Shown piece by piece: positions 9,140 to 18,421 of a stretch of 64,000 nt of DNA. The notes under the pieces are model-generated. The model was not told the origin of the DNA and did no database searches. It saw nothing but the letters and a program-made list of their open reading frames with translations. Position numbers and translations under genes: made by a program. Each line of letters starts with the position of its first letter. The stretch's first letter is position 1. The stretch lies in NCBI GenBank assembly GCA_030148335.1, contig JASBTQ010000007.1:96215-160214 (forward strand), in the 5' to 3' direction. Origin of the DNA: Allomuricauda sp. (GTDB lineage: Bacteria > Bacteroidota > Bacteroidia > Flavobacteriales > Flavobacteriaceae).

Positions 9140-9517
9140 ATGGAAACAGTCTTACAGCATTACGCCCCTGTGGCAATGAGCAAGGTCTCCGTTTGGTTCA
9201 AAGCCTGCAGGGCGATGGACATACCGGAAAACGGTGGGGCCTGCATCAAATACAAAAACAAACAGATAGCCATTTATAATTTCAAGCGAAAACAAAAATG
9301 GTACGCCTGTCAGAACCTATGCCCGCACAAAATGGAAATGGTGCTGTCCCGTGGCATGATCGGTGATACGGACGGTATTGCCAAAGTGGCCTGTCCCATG
9401 CACAAAAAAACATTTTCGTTGGAAACCGGGGAAAACCTCAACGGGGACCTTCCATCCATAGCCACTTTTCCGGTAAAAGTGGAAAATGGCTTTGTGTATA
9501 TTGGTTTTTCTGAATAG
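9140..9517 (+). CDS. nirD: nitrite reductase small subunit, Rieske-type
   Basis: A 125-residue partner of NirB. The Rieske fold is shown by Cys61-x-His63 (NLCPHK) and Cys85-x2-His88 (ACPMHKKTF), so unlike the E. coli NirD, which lacks the cluster, this copy should bind a [2Fe-2S] centre. ATG 9140 (METVLQHYAP) is preferred to the ATG at 9083 because the latter lies inside nirB and adds 19 residues with no family counterpart. It is the second gene of the nirB operon. Confidence 0.93.
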   Translation: METVLQHYAPVAMSKVSVWFKACRAMDIPENGGACIKYKNKQIAIYNFKRKQKWYACQNLCPHKMEMVLSRGMIGDTDGIAKVACPMHKKTFSLETGENLNGDLPSIATFPVKVENGFVYIGFSE

Positions 9518-9537
9518 CTTTAGAAAAATCACGAATT

Positions 9538-10128
9538 ATGGGTACATCCAATAAACTTTTGGAAGCATTCCGGTTATTTGATGAGGCCAATGCACAAGAC
9601 CCCAACAAGGAAACCTTTGAAGGAAAAGCCTATGCCAAGGAACTCCTGTATGCCCAGCGTATGACCGATACCTTGGCCAAGTTTGAGCCAAACGCCCCTG
9701 AAGCATTGCAACTTACCGTACGGTGCCAGCACATTTGCAGATGGGAAATACCCCGGGAAACCTACGAAATGGACCGGGTGGGCTATCTAAAATGGCGACA
9801 GGACCTCAAAACCTTCCATGCCCAAAAGGCCAGTATGCTATTGCAAAAAGCAGGATATGACCAAGAGACCATCGACAGGGTCACTTTTCTTTTGCTCAAA
9901 AAACAATTGAAGAAGGACAGGGATACCCAAACTTTGGAAGATGTCATATGTTTGGTCTTTTTGGAATATTATTATGAGCCTTTTTTGGCAAAACATGATG
10001 ATGACAAGATGGTCTCCATTTTACAAAAAACATGGCACAAAATGTCCCCAAAGGGGCATGAGGCCGCCTTGGCACTGTCTTTTTCCGAAAGAGGGTCAGC
10101 ACTGATCTCCAAGGCCCTATCAAATTAA
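9538..10128 (+). CDS. DUF4202 domain-containing protein
   Basis: A soluble protein of 196 residues without signal peptide or membrane segment. It matches the DUF4202 family by order of motifs: a helical N-terminus (LLEAFRLFDEANAQDPN), a central histidine segment (LTVRCQHICRWEIPRETY, about residues 60-77), and a C-terminal acidic/histidine block around FLEYYYEPFLAKHDDDK. The histidines recall an HD-like hydrolase arrangement, but no activity is known to me. Genes of this family are often found beside nitrite reductase in proteobacteria and Bacteroidota. Here it sits 20 bp after nirD and 24 bp before the sensor kinase, so a role in nitrate assimilation or its sensing is likely but undefined. 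Confidence 0.75.
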   Translation: MGTSNKLLEAFRLFDEANAQDPNKETFEGKAYAKELLYAQRMTDTLAKFEPNAPEALQLTVRCQHICRWEIPRETYEMDRVGYLKWRQDLKTFHAQKASMLLQKAGYDQETIDRVTFLLLKKQLKKDRDTQTLEDVICLVFLEYYYEPFLAKHDDDKMVSILQKTWHKMSPKGHEAALALSFSERGSALISKALSN

Positions 10129-10152
10129 CACTCCATCGAAAGGGTTCAAGAA

Positions 10153-12006
10153 ATGGAAAAGAGCAATCAGCAACAGGCATTGGATGTCTCCACTTTTTTA
10201 AGGATCCGCAAATGGTATTTGCTGGCCCTTTCCGCCATTGCCCTGACCATTATCGTGGCCCAGATATTGATACAGCAACACCTCAATTCCCAACTTGATG
10301 ATTCGCGGGTCATCAATGTTGCGGGAAGGCAACGTGCCTATAGTCAAAAATTGGTGAAAGAGGCACTGCTGTTACATTCGGGCAACTTGGAAGGTGCATC
10401 CCGGGAAGAACTTTTGAACGACCTGCGCAGCACTTTATATATTTGGAGGACTTCCCATGAAGGCCTTCAGAATGGAAATGACAGTATTGGGCTTCCGAAG
10501 GAAAAAAATGAACTGATACTCCAACATTTCAAGGAATTGACCCCACATCACGATGCCATGGTGGAAGCTGTGGAAACCATGCTAGGGCAACAAGATGCAT
10601 CAACAAATCCAGATGAATTGGGCATATTGCTGAAAAATGAAGGTCCATTTCTGGAAAAAATGGATGTCATCGTGAACACTTACGATTCCATCAGCAAAGA
10701 GCAATTACAGCAATTAAAGACAAAGGAATATCTTTTGCTGGCCTTTGCCCTGCTCATCCTAGTACTTGAAGTACTATTTATCTTCAGGCCCTTGTCCATA
10801 CAGATCAAGGAAATTATAAAGGATTTGGTCAAAAGTCAGTTGAAATCGGATCAGGATGCCCGTGAGATCAAAAAAATCTTCAAGGAAAAGGAAAGGTCAC
10901 TCCAGGAACTAAGGGAACTGAACTTCGTAATCGACAATGCGGCACTTTTTGCCAGTGTCCGGAGTGATGGTACTGTTGTATTCATCAGCAAGAAATTTCT
11001 GTCCCTGCTGGAAAAGCCCAACATTGCACCAAATGCCCATCTTTCCGAAATATTGACCACGGATGAAGGTCAACAACAGTACCTCCGTGAAATACTGACC
11101 AAACCCCGAAAAAGTATCCGAACGGAAGAAATAGAGATAAGGACCAAGGGAGGGAACAGGCTTTGGCTCGATATGTCAATCATACCCATGCACCCATCCA
11201 GTTTAAAACAAAGTGTACTGCTTTTATGCTCGGACATTACCGAACGGATACAGACCCAACGAAAAATAGAACAGTTGACCTTTCAGAACTATGAGGACCG
11301 GATGCACCAAAAACAGGTCCAAGCCAGCCTCATTGTCGAGGGCCAGGAAGAGGAACGCAAACGTATTGCCAAGGACATCCATGATGGGATCGGGCAAATG
11401 CTCACTGCCCTACGTTTCAATATTGAGTCCATCAATCTGGCCCAAAAGGAGCGTACGAAAGAAAAAATAGAATATCTGAAGGTGCTCACTTCCGACCTGA
11501 TCAAAGGGGTACGCACGGCCACTTTTAACCTGACCCCTCCGGAGTTGGGTGACCATGGAATTTTTCCTGCCTTGCAAAAAATGACGGCAGAATTGAGTAA
11601 ATTGACGGGGACGAACATTTTGTTCGAAAACAAGGCCGAGGAGAATATCCGGTTTGATTCGTTGGCGGAGACCAACATTTATAGAGTGGTACAGGAAGCG
11701 GTAAACAATGCCATTAAGTATGCCGATGCCAACTATATTCTGGTCACCATCAACCATAAGGATAATCTTCTGAGCATTGTGATCGATGATGATGGTAAGG
11801 GGTTTGATTCTTCCATCCTTGAAAAACCTCCCAAAAATGGCAGTGATGGAGGCATGGGGGTGTTCTTTATGAAGGAACGGATCAACTATATCAACGGGAG
11901 GCTCTTCATCAATTCAACACCTGGAGAGGGTACTCGGGTGACCATCAATTATAATTTGGACCAAAAGCCACGGGAAGAAAACCATAACATCAAAAGAAGA
12001 AAATGA
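10153..12006 (+). CDS. NarX-like sensor histidine kinase (PilJ/NIT-type sensor, PAS, HisKA_3)
   Basis: Membrane sensor kinase of 617 residues. TM1 is at about residues 22-40, followed by a periplasmic helical domain and TM2 near 196-216. The motif RVINVAGRQRAYSQKL just after TM1 resembles the P-box of NarX/NarQ that binds nitrate. A PAS domain follows at about 255-370, then HisKA_3 with the phospho-acceptor His410 (KDIHDGIGQMLTALR), and a HATPase domain (EAVNNAIKYADA, DDDGKGFD, GGMGVFFMKERI). HisKA_3 kinases pair with LuxR-type regulators, so the regulator at 2534-3220 is the probable partner. It is the last large gene of the nirB operon and overlaps the next gene by 4 bp. Confidence 0.9.
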   Translation: MEKSNQQQALDVSTFLRIRKWYLLALSAIALTIIVAQILIQQHLNSQLDDSRVINVAGRQRAYSQKLVKEALLLHSGNLEGASREELLNDLRSTLYIWRTSHEGLQNGNDSIGLPKEKNELILQHFKELTPHHDAMVEAVETMLGQQDASTNPDELGILLKNEGPFLEKMDVIVNTYDSISKEQLQQLKTKEYLLLAFALLILVLEVLFIFRPLSIQIKEIIKDLVKSQLKSDQDAREIKKIFKEKERSLQELRELNFVIDNAALFASVRSDGTVVFISKKFLSLLEKPNIAPNAHLSEILTTDEGQQQYLREILTKPRKSIRTEEIEIRTKGGNRLWLDMSIIPMHPSSLKQSVLLLCSDITERIQTQRKIEQLTFQNYEDRMHQKQVQASLIVEGQEEERKRIAKDIHDGIGQMLTALRFNIESINLAQKERTKEKIEYLKVLTSDLIKGVRTATFNLTPPELGDHGIFPALQKMTAELSKLTGTNILFENKAEENIRFDSLAETNIYRVVQEAVNNAIKYADANYILVTINHKDNLLSIVIDDDGKGFDSSILEKPPKNGSDGGMGVFFMKERINYINGRLFINSTPGEGTRVTINYNLDQKPREENHNIKRRK

Positions 12007-12368
12007 AGATCAGGATCAAAGGGAATTTTGTACGGTACCGATTGACCAAAACAGAGGTGGAAACCTTCTGCAAAACGGGATTTTACCATGAAACAACAGA
12101 TTTCGGTGGTGCTGTCTTCATGTATGCCCTCAGGGCAAAAAAAGGGATAGATGCCCTTGAGGCGAGTTTTGACAACAATACCATCACCGTTTATTTCCCT
12201 GATGGGGAACGGTCCTCGTGGGCCATATCGGATAGGGTGGGTTATCACCACGACATGCCCTTACCTGGTGGAAAACAACTTTCCCTTTTGGTAGAGAAGG
12301 ATTTTGTATGTCTTGATGAAACCGCCGAGGACCAATCGGACAACTACCCCAACCCACTGGCCAATTAA
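12003..12368 (+). CDS. small DUF7009-like protein
   Basis: A soluble 121-residue protein starting inside the kinase stop (ATGA overlap at 12003-12006), so it is translationally coupled. It begins MKIRIKGNFVRYRLTKTEVETF, contains a central beta-rich part (ITVYFPDGERSSWAISDRVGY), and ends with the polar tail DQSDNYPNPLAN. I believe it belongs to DUF7009, small proteins found beside Bacteroidota nitrate or metabolic genes; function unknown. Position suggests a role with the kinase or the nitrite reductase. There are no cysteines in a metal-binding pattern and no membrane segment. Confidence 0.7.
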   Translation: MKIRIKGNFVRYRLTKTEVETFCKTGFYHETTDFGGAVFMYALRAKKGIDALEASFDNNTITVYFPDGERSSWAISDRVGYHHDMPLPGGKQLSLLVEKDFVCLDETAEDQSDNYPNPLAN

Positions 12369-12395
12369 GACTACTGGCGTTCGGCAAGCTTAGGG

Positions 12396-12462
12396 CGTAG
12401 ATACCCCTATCTTTAGGACAGGGTTTTTTATAACCAATACCATTCCCAAGTAGCTTTTAGTG
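12396..12462 (-). mobile_element. IS3-type element end remnant
   Basis: The stretch CGTAGATACCCCTATCTTTAGG and its continuation to about 12462 match the element end at 58400-58466 (GTAGATACCCC, CTTTAGGACAGG, ACCAATA and CAAG-AGCTTTT shared). At 58.4 kb that end lies just behind an IS3 transposase C-terminus. Here no transposase coding sequence is left apart from possibly a few codons, so this is a solo end. Confidence 0.6.
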
Positions 12463-12488
12463 GTACGGACATGAATGGTCGATTTTTC

Positions 12489-12586
12489 GGGTTTGACAAA
12501 ACTGGTTTGCAAAACACCTTGAACAGCGTCAAACGCTATCTAAATTAAGCACAATGAAGGTGCCGAACCATGCACCGAACTCTAAA
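12489..12586. repeat. dispersed ~98-bp repeat, copy A
   Basis: From GGGTTTGACAAAAC to CACCGAACTCTA this segment is about 85% identical by eye to 63792-63890, which lies directly upstream of a tyrosine-recombinase fragment. Here no recombinase reading frame adjoins it, so it looks like a stranded end of the same kind of element. Confidence 0.65.
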
Positions 12587-12903
12587 CTGTCTATAAAACA
12601 GCACGTTCAGAGGCAAAACCTATGGATGTTTTTGCATTACGCATTTAGTAAAATTCTTTTAAATCTTTTCAAGCTTCATCAATTCAAAGCATTAAAACAA
12701 ACTGTAGTTTACTTAATCCTTAAGAAGAAAACTTTTCTCTATGAACCCAATTTTAATGGAGTTTTCACTTTCTTAATTCGAAAATTAGACAACTCGAGCA
12801 CTTTTGTTCCTGATTTGTCCATGAATTCAAAAGATATAGATAGCATAATAGAAGTTCCGGGGCTTTTATTGAATTAATTATTTTACTATTTATTCATCCA
12901 ACC
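12587..12903. other. AT-rich stretch without supported gene
   Basis: About 320 bp, visibly richer in A+T than the flanking genes. A 107-codon frame (12554-12877, plus strand) crosses repeat copy A and has no recognisable domain, so I do not call it. Probably residual mobile-element DNA. Confidence 0.5.
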
Positions 12904-14628
12904 TTATTCGGGTATAGAATCAATAATGCTGCCACAGCTTAGCATGGACTCTCCATAATACGGATTTCTAATTTCCTTTTCGGCACTTATCCAATTGGCT
13001 CCCTTGTTGTTATCTGCCATGGGACAATGCTGCACATATAGTTTTTGACCCAAGCCATTCAATTGGTTTCCAATTAGAATCATATTTTCCGACAAGAGCA
13101 CAAAATCATTCCGTTGCGACTCAATGGAACTTTCTTCAGAGATATTGGAAAGGTATTCTTCAATTTTTTCCACATGAGTCATCCCCATATCATCCATTTG
13201 CATTGTTTTTAAAAGTTCTGTTTTTTGCGATGCTTCGCTCGCCCATTTTTTTGCCTCATCGGCATCCGAATCTACCAGTGCATTTTTCAGCTTTAAATAT
13301 GAATCCAATACCTCATTGAATCCAGTTTCAAAGTCATTGGAAAAATCCATTTTCATTCCATGGCCTTCGTGGCCCGTCATGGTCGCATCACCGCTCTTAT
13401 TCATCATGGATTTTTTGCCCTGTAACTGAGCCGCCGCATCTACGGTAAAGGTTCCTTTCGCCACTATATCCTCACCAGCTTCAAGACCAGAGACAATGGC
13501 ATAAGTTCCATTGTTTAAATTGCCCAATTGCACCTCACGCATCTCAAAAACGGCTTCGCTTGGATCGGGTTGCACATAGACCACAGACCGCTCACCCGTC
13601 CACATCACTGCACTTTCGGGAATGGCCAATATAGTATCTGAAGGCCTTTCATCCACCTTAATTTCACCCACTACAAACATTCCCGGTTTCAGCAGCCCCT
13701 TTTTGTTGTCCAACACCGCCCGAACTTCCAAGGTCCTGGTCGAGTTGTTCAGCAAAGGATCTAAAAATGAAATGGTAGCCTGAAATGTTTCATTTGGATA
13801 GGACGTGGTAGATACTTCCAAGGTTTGTCCCTTTTTAAAAAGCGCCAACTGATTTTCATAGGCATCAAAAATGGCCCAAACCGAATTTAAATTGGCCACT
13901 TTCACCAAAGGCGACCCTGTTTTCACATAATCGCCCTCTTCCACCATAATGGAAGAAACAACCCCGGAAACATTGGCGTACACCGGGAAATTTTCAACCA
14001 CCTTCCCAGAACTCTCAATTTGATTGATTTGCGTCTCGGACAACTTCCATAGTTTCAATTTGTTGCGCACTGCGGTATACAAGGCGGGTTGGGTGGATTT
14101 CAGTTTCATGGCAGTAATCAATTCTTGCTGGGCCGATACCAATTCCGGCGAATAGATTGTGGCCAATTGCTGCCCTCTTCTGACTTCTTCACCTTCATAA
14201 TTGATGTTCAAGCGCTCTATCCTACCATTAAAATATGCGGATTGAACGGCATCCGATTCTTGGTTGACAGCTACTTTTCCGGAAAGTCTTAGATTTCCCA
14301 CACTGGTATTTCCAGAACCAACAGTTACCGTCTCCACACCGGCCAACGCCATGGCGTTTGGCGTCATACCAATCTGTGAATGTGCCAATCCCTCTCCAAC
14401 TGCAGCTGCAGGGATAAGGTCCATGCCGCAGATTGGGCAAGACCCAGGTTCTGGCTGCATGATCTGTGGGTGCATTGAACAGGTCCATATTTCGTCCGAT
14501 GCTGCTTCGGTGCCATGGTCATGTTCATCCGCAATCGTGGTATCGGAATTGCCGCCAAATAAAAAGTACCCTATTAACAATCCGATTGCTACAGCAATTC
14601 CGATGTAAATGATGTTTTCCTTTTTCAT
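12904..14628 (-). CDS. cusB: CusB-type periplasmic adaptor of a copper/silver RND pump
   Basis: Membrane-fusion subunit of 574 residues that links the RND pump to the outer-membrane channel. An N-terminal membrane anchor (IIYIGIAVAIGLLIGYFLFGG) is followed by a heavy-metal-binding domain at about residues 47-75 ([23 protein letters not shown]). Then come the HlyD-like barrel-sandwich and beta-barrel domains, and a C-terminal DUF3347 domain with YVQHCPMA and a final cysteine block (ESMLSCG). It is the last gene of the minus-strand copper run, overlaps the DUF305 gene by 4 bp, and is separated from its pump genes cusA/cusC by some 6 kb. The fused metal-binding domains suggest it takes copper from periplasmic carriers. 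Confidence 0.9.
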   Translation of the reverse strand: MKKENIIYIGIAVAIGLLIGYFLFGGNSDTTIADEHDHGTEAASDEIWTCSMHPQIMQPEPGSCPICGMDLIPAAAVGEGLAHSQIGMTPNAMALAGVETVTVGSGNTSVGNLRLSGKVAVNQESDAVQSAYFNGRIERLNINYEGEEVRRGQQLATIYSPELVSAQQELITAMKLKSTQPALYTAVRNKLKLWKLSETQINQIESSGKVVENFPVYANVSGVVSSIMVEEGDYVKTGSPLVKVANLNSVWAIFDAYENQLALFKKGQTLEVSTTSYPNETFQATISFLDPLLNNSTRTLEVRAVLDNKKGLLKPGMFVVGEIKVDERPSDTILAIPESAVMWTGERSVVYVQPDPSEAVFEMREVQLGNLNNGTYAIVSGLEAGEDIVAKGTFTVDAAAQLQGKKSMMNKSGDATMTGHEGHGMKMDFSNDFETGFNEVLDSYLKLKNALVDSDADEAKKWASEASQKTELLKTMQMDDMGMTHVEKIEEYLSNISEESSIESQRNDFVLLSENMILIGNQLNGLGQKLYVQHCPMADNNKGANWISAEKEIRNPYYGESMLSCGSIIDSIPE

Positions 14629-15116
14629 AACGCTATTTTTTTTTCGTTCTGCAATCGTTCAATCATTTTTTTCATTTCACCAATTTCCCTACGCTGGGCC
14701 TCAATGATTTCTTCTGCCAGTTTCTTAACCTCTGGGTCTTTGATGTCTGCACGTTCACTGGTCAAGATGGCAATGGAATGGTGCGGTATCATCGCCTTCA
14801 TCCATAGCACATCGCCTATCGTGGATTTTTGGTCACGTACAAGAAATAGGGAGCCAAGAAACAAGACCAAACTACCTAGCAATATGGCCATATTCTTTTT
14901 CTTGTCGGTATACATTTTGCGCATAAAAAACCACATTATGACCGCCATTGCTGCTATTCCCAAACAGACCATATAGAATCGCGTCAAGCTGAACCATACG
15001 TGGTCGAATTCATAGGTGTTGAGATACATGGTGATGTACATTGCCACGAAAGAGCAGGCCAGCATACTAAAAAAGGTTTTGTAATTTCCTTTGTTTGAGT
15101 GCTTTGAATTTTCCAT
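14625..15116 (-). CDS. membrane protein with C-terminal DUF305 domain
   Basis: A 163-residue protein with three or four membrane segments in the first 100 residues (FFSMLACSFVAMYITMY, FYMVCLGIAAMAVIMWFF, MAILLGSLVLFLGSLFLV). A DUF305 helical segment follows with the family hallmark MKAMIPHHSIAILTSE and DPEVKKLAEEIIEAQRREIGEMK. The M..HH pair is a likely metal ligand in this family. Such proteins are common in Bacteroidota copper islands. It is coupled to cusB by ATGA overlap and follows the PepSY gene after 12 bp. Confidence 0.82.
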   Translation of the reverse strand: MENSKHSNKGNYKTFFSMLACSFVAMYITMYLNTYEFDHVWFSLTRFYMVCLGIAAMAVIMWFFMRKMYTDKKKNMAILLGSLVLFLGSLFLVRDQKSTIGDVLWMKAMIPHHSIAILTSERADIKDPEVKKLAEEIIEAQRREIGEMKKMIERLQNEKKIAL

Positions 15117-15128
15117 GTTTTTAGGATT

Positions 15129-15842
15129 TTAGTGTTTATTGTTTCTCTTTTTTAGTTTTCGAACTGTAGGCGAGCTGATAAACCATAACAGGAACCCGCT
15201 CAATACGGTTATCAACCCCAAAAGGGAAAAGGCACGAAGCAAGGTGGTATTAAAATCATCCCTGCTTTCATAATCCATGGTGTGGGTCATCCAAAGAAAA
15301 TCGAACCAACGCCAATTCCGGTGTCGCACCGTTTGAAAAGAACCATCCTCCACCGACACATAGGCCTTAATGTCTTCTGGAGAATCATAGGAAATCACAT
15401 AGGCAGGTAACTTTTTTTCCCGATACTCATGATGCTTATCGGTTTCATCGATGACCTCCACTCTTTTGACCTTTAAATCCGGTGACATTTGCCGCTCTGC
15501 AACGGCCAAGGCCTCTTGTTCGGAAATCCCTTTTTTCAGGCTTCCGTCCATAGCGTCCACCAAATATTCATTATTGATCCAGTAGTAGGGTTTGCCCGCA
15601 ATTTCCTTTAGGCTCAACGAACTTATTCTATCCGATATATCAATTTGGGACAGTCCAATGAGCCCTTCAAACGCTACAGGTTCATAAGCCATATTTCTGA
15701 AATGGTCGCCATGTATCTCATCAATGTCCGTCCAACTGAAGTACAGTCCACTGGCCGTCCACATGATGAATTGGATACCCAAAAACAGCCCTAAATATCG
15801 GTGGGCCTTTCTAATCTTAACCGCTGTTTTTCGTTTTACCAT
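15129..15842 (-). CDS. PepSY domain membrane protein
   Basis: About 237 residues. An N-terminal membrane helix (YLGLFLGIQFIMWTASGLYFSW) is followed by a periplasmic PepSY-like region, and a second helix lies near the C-terminus (AFSLLGLITVLSGFLLWFI) with a basic tail. I chose ATG 15842 (MVKRKTAVKIRKAHRYLG) over 15890, because the longer form would overlap copA and its extra 16 residues precede the usual basic start. The gene follows copA by 7 bp. PepSY membrane proteins often serve in metal reduction or transport; here a copper-related role is inferred from context only. Confidence 0.82.
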   Translation of the reverse strand: MVKRKTAVKIRKAHRYLGLFLGIQFIMWTASGLYFSWTDIDEIHGDHFRNMAYEPVAFEGLIGLSQIDISDRISSLSLKEIAGKPYYWINNEYLVDAMDGSLKKGISEQEALAVAERQMSPDLKVKRVEVIDETDKHHEYREKKLPAYVISYDSPEDIKAYVSVEDGSFQTVRHRNWRWFDFLWMTHTMDYESRDDFNTTLLRAFSLLGLITVLSGFLLWFISSPTVRKLKKRNNKH

Positions 15843-15849
15843 TTTAGTA

Positions 15850-18351
15850 TTAGTCGATTGATTTAGTTCGAAGTCTAAGTGCATTGGCAATCACCGAAAC
15901 CGAGCTAAAGCTCATGGCCAGGGCCGCGAGCATGGGTGAGAGCAAAATCCCGAAAAACGGATAGAGCACCCCTGCAGCTACCGGCACGCCGATGGTGTTG
16001 TAGATCAATGCAAAAAATAGGTTTTGTTTAATGTTTTTCATCACGGCCCCACTCAGATTCCTCGCCTTTACAATGCCGTGCAAGTCTCCCTTCACCAAGG
16101 TGATCATGGCACTTTCTATGGCCACATCCGTTCCGGTGCCCATGGCAATGCCCAGGTCGCTTTTGGCCAATGCAGGCGCATCGTTGATGCCATCACCGGC
16201 CATGGCCACCACTTTTCCTTCATTTTGAAGTCGTTCCACTTCCTTCATTTTATCCTCGGGCAAGGTCTCTGCCTTAAAATCATCCAAATGGAGCTCCTTG
16301 GCCACAGCTTTTGCGGTATTTGCATTGTCGCCTGTAAGCATGATCACTGAAATTCCTTTTTCTTGGATCGCTTTGATGGCCTTGGCACTGGTTTCTTTTA
16401 TCTTGTCGCCAATGGCCACGAATCCATGTGCTTTTCCATCAATTGCCAAATAGGAAACGGTCATTCCTTTTTCTTGTGCTTTCTTCACCTTTTCCTTCAT
16501 GTCTTCGGAAATTTCCACTCCAGCTTTTTCCATCAACTTGAGGTTTCCCAAATGGATTTCCGAATCCTTTATTTTTCCTTCAACCCCCATTCCTGTGATG
16601 GCATTGAAGGACCCTGTTCTTAGAATCTTGATGTCCTTTTCCTTGCCATATTTCACCGTGGCCTGTGCCAAAGGGTGTTCGCTATTAGCATTTACCGAAA
16701 TGATATACTGCAGTAAATCTTCCTCTGAATAGTCGTTTGAAAAGGCCTCCAAATGGTCAAACGTGGGTTTACCCTCGGTAATGGTCCCTGTTTTGTCGAT
16801 GATCAAGGTGTCCACATCGGCCATTTTTTCCAAAGCTTCGGCGTTTTTGATGAGCACTCCGTTTTGGGCTCCTTTACCCACACCGACCATCACGGACATG
16901 GGTGTCGCAAGACCCAACGCACAGGGACAGGCAATGATCAAAACCGCTATGGCATTGATCAACGCATAGACATATGAGGGTTGTGGTCCCCAAATGGCCC
17001 ATACCGCAAATGTAATCATGGAAATAATCACGACAGCAGGCACAAAATAGGCCGATACCTTATCCGCTAAATTCTGAATGGGCGCTCGACTTCGGCTGGC
17101 TTGGTTCACCATATCGATGATTTGGGAAAGCAAAGTGTCGCTTCCTACTTTTTCAGCCCTCATCAGAAAGGACTGGTTGCCATTGATGGTGCCGCTGCTT
17201 ACTTTATCCTCCACCCCTTTTTCAACTGGAATGGGCTCTCCTGTGATCATGGATTCGTCCACTGATGTTTCACCCTCCGTGATGATGCCATCCACCGGAA
17301 TTTTTTCACCTGGCTTTACGCGGAGGATATCCTCCTTTTCAATGTCATCAATATGCACCTCAACTTCTTCACCATCCACTATTTTAATGGCCCTATTGGG
17401 AGCGAGTTTCAGCAATTCCTTAACTGCATTGTTGGTCTTACTGTGCGCCCTAGCCTCCAACAATTGCCCTAAAAGTACCAAGGTCAGTATGACGGTGGCG
17501 GCCTCAAAATACACATGTACCGTACCTGATTCGTTTTTGAACTGATCTGGAAAAAAATCAGGGAAGAGCAATGCTACCGTACTAAACACAAAGGCTACTC
17601 CGGCCCCGATGCCAATGAGGGTGAACATGTTCAAATTCCAAGTTTTGATACTCCGATACGCCCGTTCAAAAAACATCCATGTGGCATAAAAAACGACCGG
17701 TAGTGATAGCCCAAATTGCACCCAATTCCAATATTTAGGGGCCATTAGTTGGTACAACGGGTTGTTGTGTATCATCTCACTCATGGCTATCAGGAAAATG
17801 GGCAATGTAAATCCAACTGCTATCCAAAACTTTTTAAGCAGTTTTTTATAGGTTTTCTCTTCCGCGCTGGCTTCGGGTTTCATGGGGACCAAGTCCATAC
17901 CGCAAATGGGGCAGGAACCAGGACCATCCTCCACCACTTCGGGGTGCATGGGGCAGGTCCATTGTTGCTTGGAATTGGAAGAGGCATTCTGTTCTTCTAC
18001 CAGATCCATCCCACATACCGGGCAATCTCCAGGCTTGTCATAGGTTTTGTCGCCTTCGCATCGCATGGGGCAATAGAAAGTCCCTGTTCCGTTTTTTTGG
18101 GGGTGTTTTTTCTCCTTTTTGGGTTGATGGTGATGGTGCCCCGGCATGTGTATGCTGTACCGGTCGCCGTCATTTTTCAGGGCTTGCTGGAATGTCTCCA
18201 AAGGAATATGGTCATCCATTTCGATCACGGCCTCCGCCTTATCCAAACTGACTTCAACCCCGGTAACCCCATCAACTTTTGAAAGGGTTTCTTCCACATG
18301 GCTTCTACAGCCATTACAGCTCATTCCGTGTATGTGATAGGTGTGCTTCAT
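15850..18351 (-). CDS. copA: copper-translocating P1B-type ATPase
   Basis: Exports Cu(I) across the inner membrane at the cost of ATP. An N-terminal HMA domain (IHGMSCNGC) is followed by a His-rich linker ([15 protein letters not shown]) and two heavy-metal-binding modules (FYCPMRCEG...CPVCGMDL and TCPMHPEV...CPICGMDL). Eight membrane helices include the ion-binding [11 protein letters not shown]. Also visible are the phosphorylation motif DKTGT, the ATP-binding SEHPLAQA and the hinge [11 protein letters not shown]. Two starts exist: ATG 18360 (MNKMKHTY) and ATG 18351 ([10 protein letters not shown]). I take the second, as HMA domains begin at this point. Three metal-binding modules on one pump is the Bacteroidota pattern. 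The AraC regulator lies just upstream. Confidence 0.94.
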   Translation of the reverse strand: MKHTYHIHGMSCNGCRSHVEETLSKVDGVTGVEVSLDKAEAVIEMDDHIPLETFQQALKNDGDRYSIHMPGHHHHQPKKEKKHPQKNGTGTFYCPMRCEGDKTYDKPGDCPVCGMDLVEEQNASSNSKQQWTCPMHPEVVEDGPGSCPICGMDLVPMKPEASAEEKTYKKLLKKFWIAVGFTLPIFLIAMSEMIHNNPLYQLMAPKYWNWVQFGLSLPVVFYATWMFFERAYRSIKTWNLNMFTLIGIGAGVAFVFSTVALLFPDFFPDQFKNESGTVHVYFEAATVILTLVLLGQLLEARAHSKTNNAVKELLKLAPNRAIKIVDGEEVEVHIDDIEKEDILRVKPGEKIPVDGIITEGETSVDESMITGEPIPVEKGVEDKVSSGTINGNQSFLMRAEKVGSDTLLSQIIDMVNQASRSRAPIQNLADKVSAYFVPAVVIISMITFAVWAIWGPQPSYVYALINAIAVLIIACPCALGLATPMSVMVGVGKGAQNGVLIKNAEALEKMADVDTLIIDKTGTITEGKPTFDHLEAFSNDYSEEDLLQYIISVNANSEHPLAQATVKYGKEKDIKILRTGSFNAITGMGVEGKIKDSEIHLGNLKLMEKAGVEISEDMKEKVKKAQEKGMTVSYLAIDGKAHGFVAIGDKIKETSAKAIKAIQEKGISVIMLTGDNANTAKAVAKELHLDDFKAETLPEDKMKEVERLQNEGKVVAMAGDGINDAPALAKSDLGIAMGTGTDVAIESAMITLVKGDLHGIVKARNLSGAVMKNIKQNLFFALIYNTIGVPVAAGVLYPFFGILLSPMLAALAMSFSSVSVIANALRLRTKSID

Positions 18352-18421
18352 CTTATTCACTTTTTATCTTTCAAAGTTACCCCATGCCTAATCCAAAGCT
18401 TTTTACAATTCTGGGTTTCTT

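Noticed and set aside
12554..12877. A 107-codon frame on the plus strand
   Set aside because: Begins inside a repeat shared with 63.8 kb, is AT-rich, shows no domain, and has no start context; treated as non-coding element debris.
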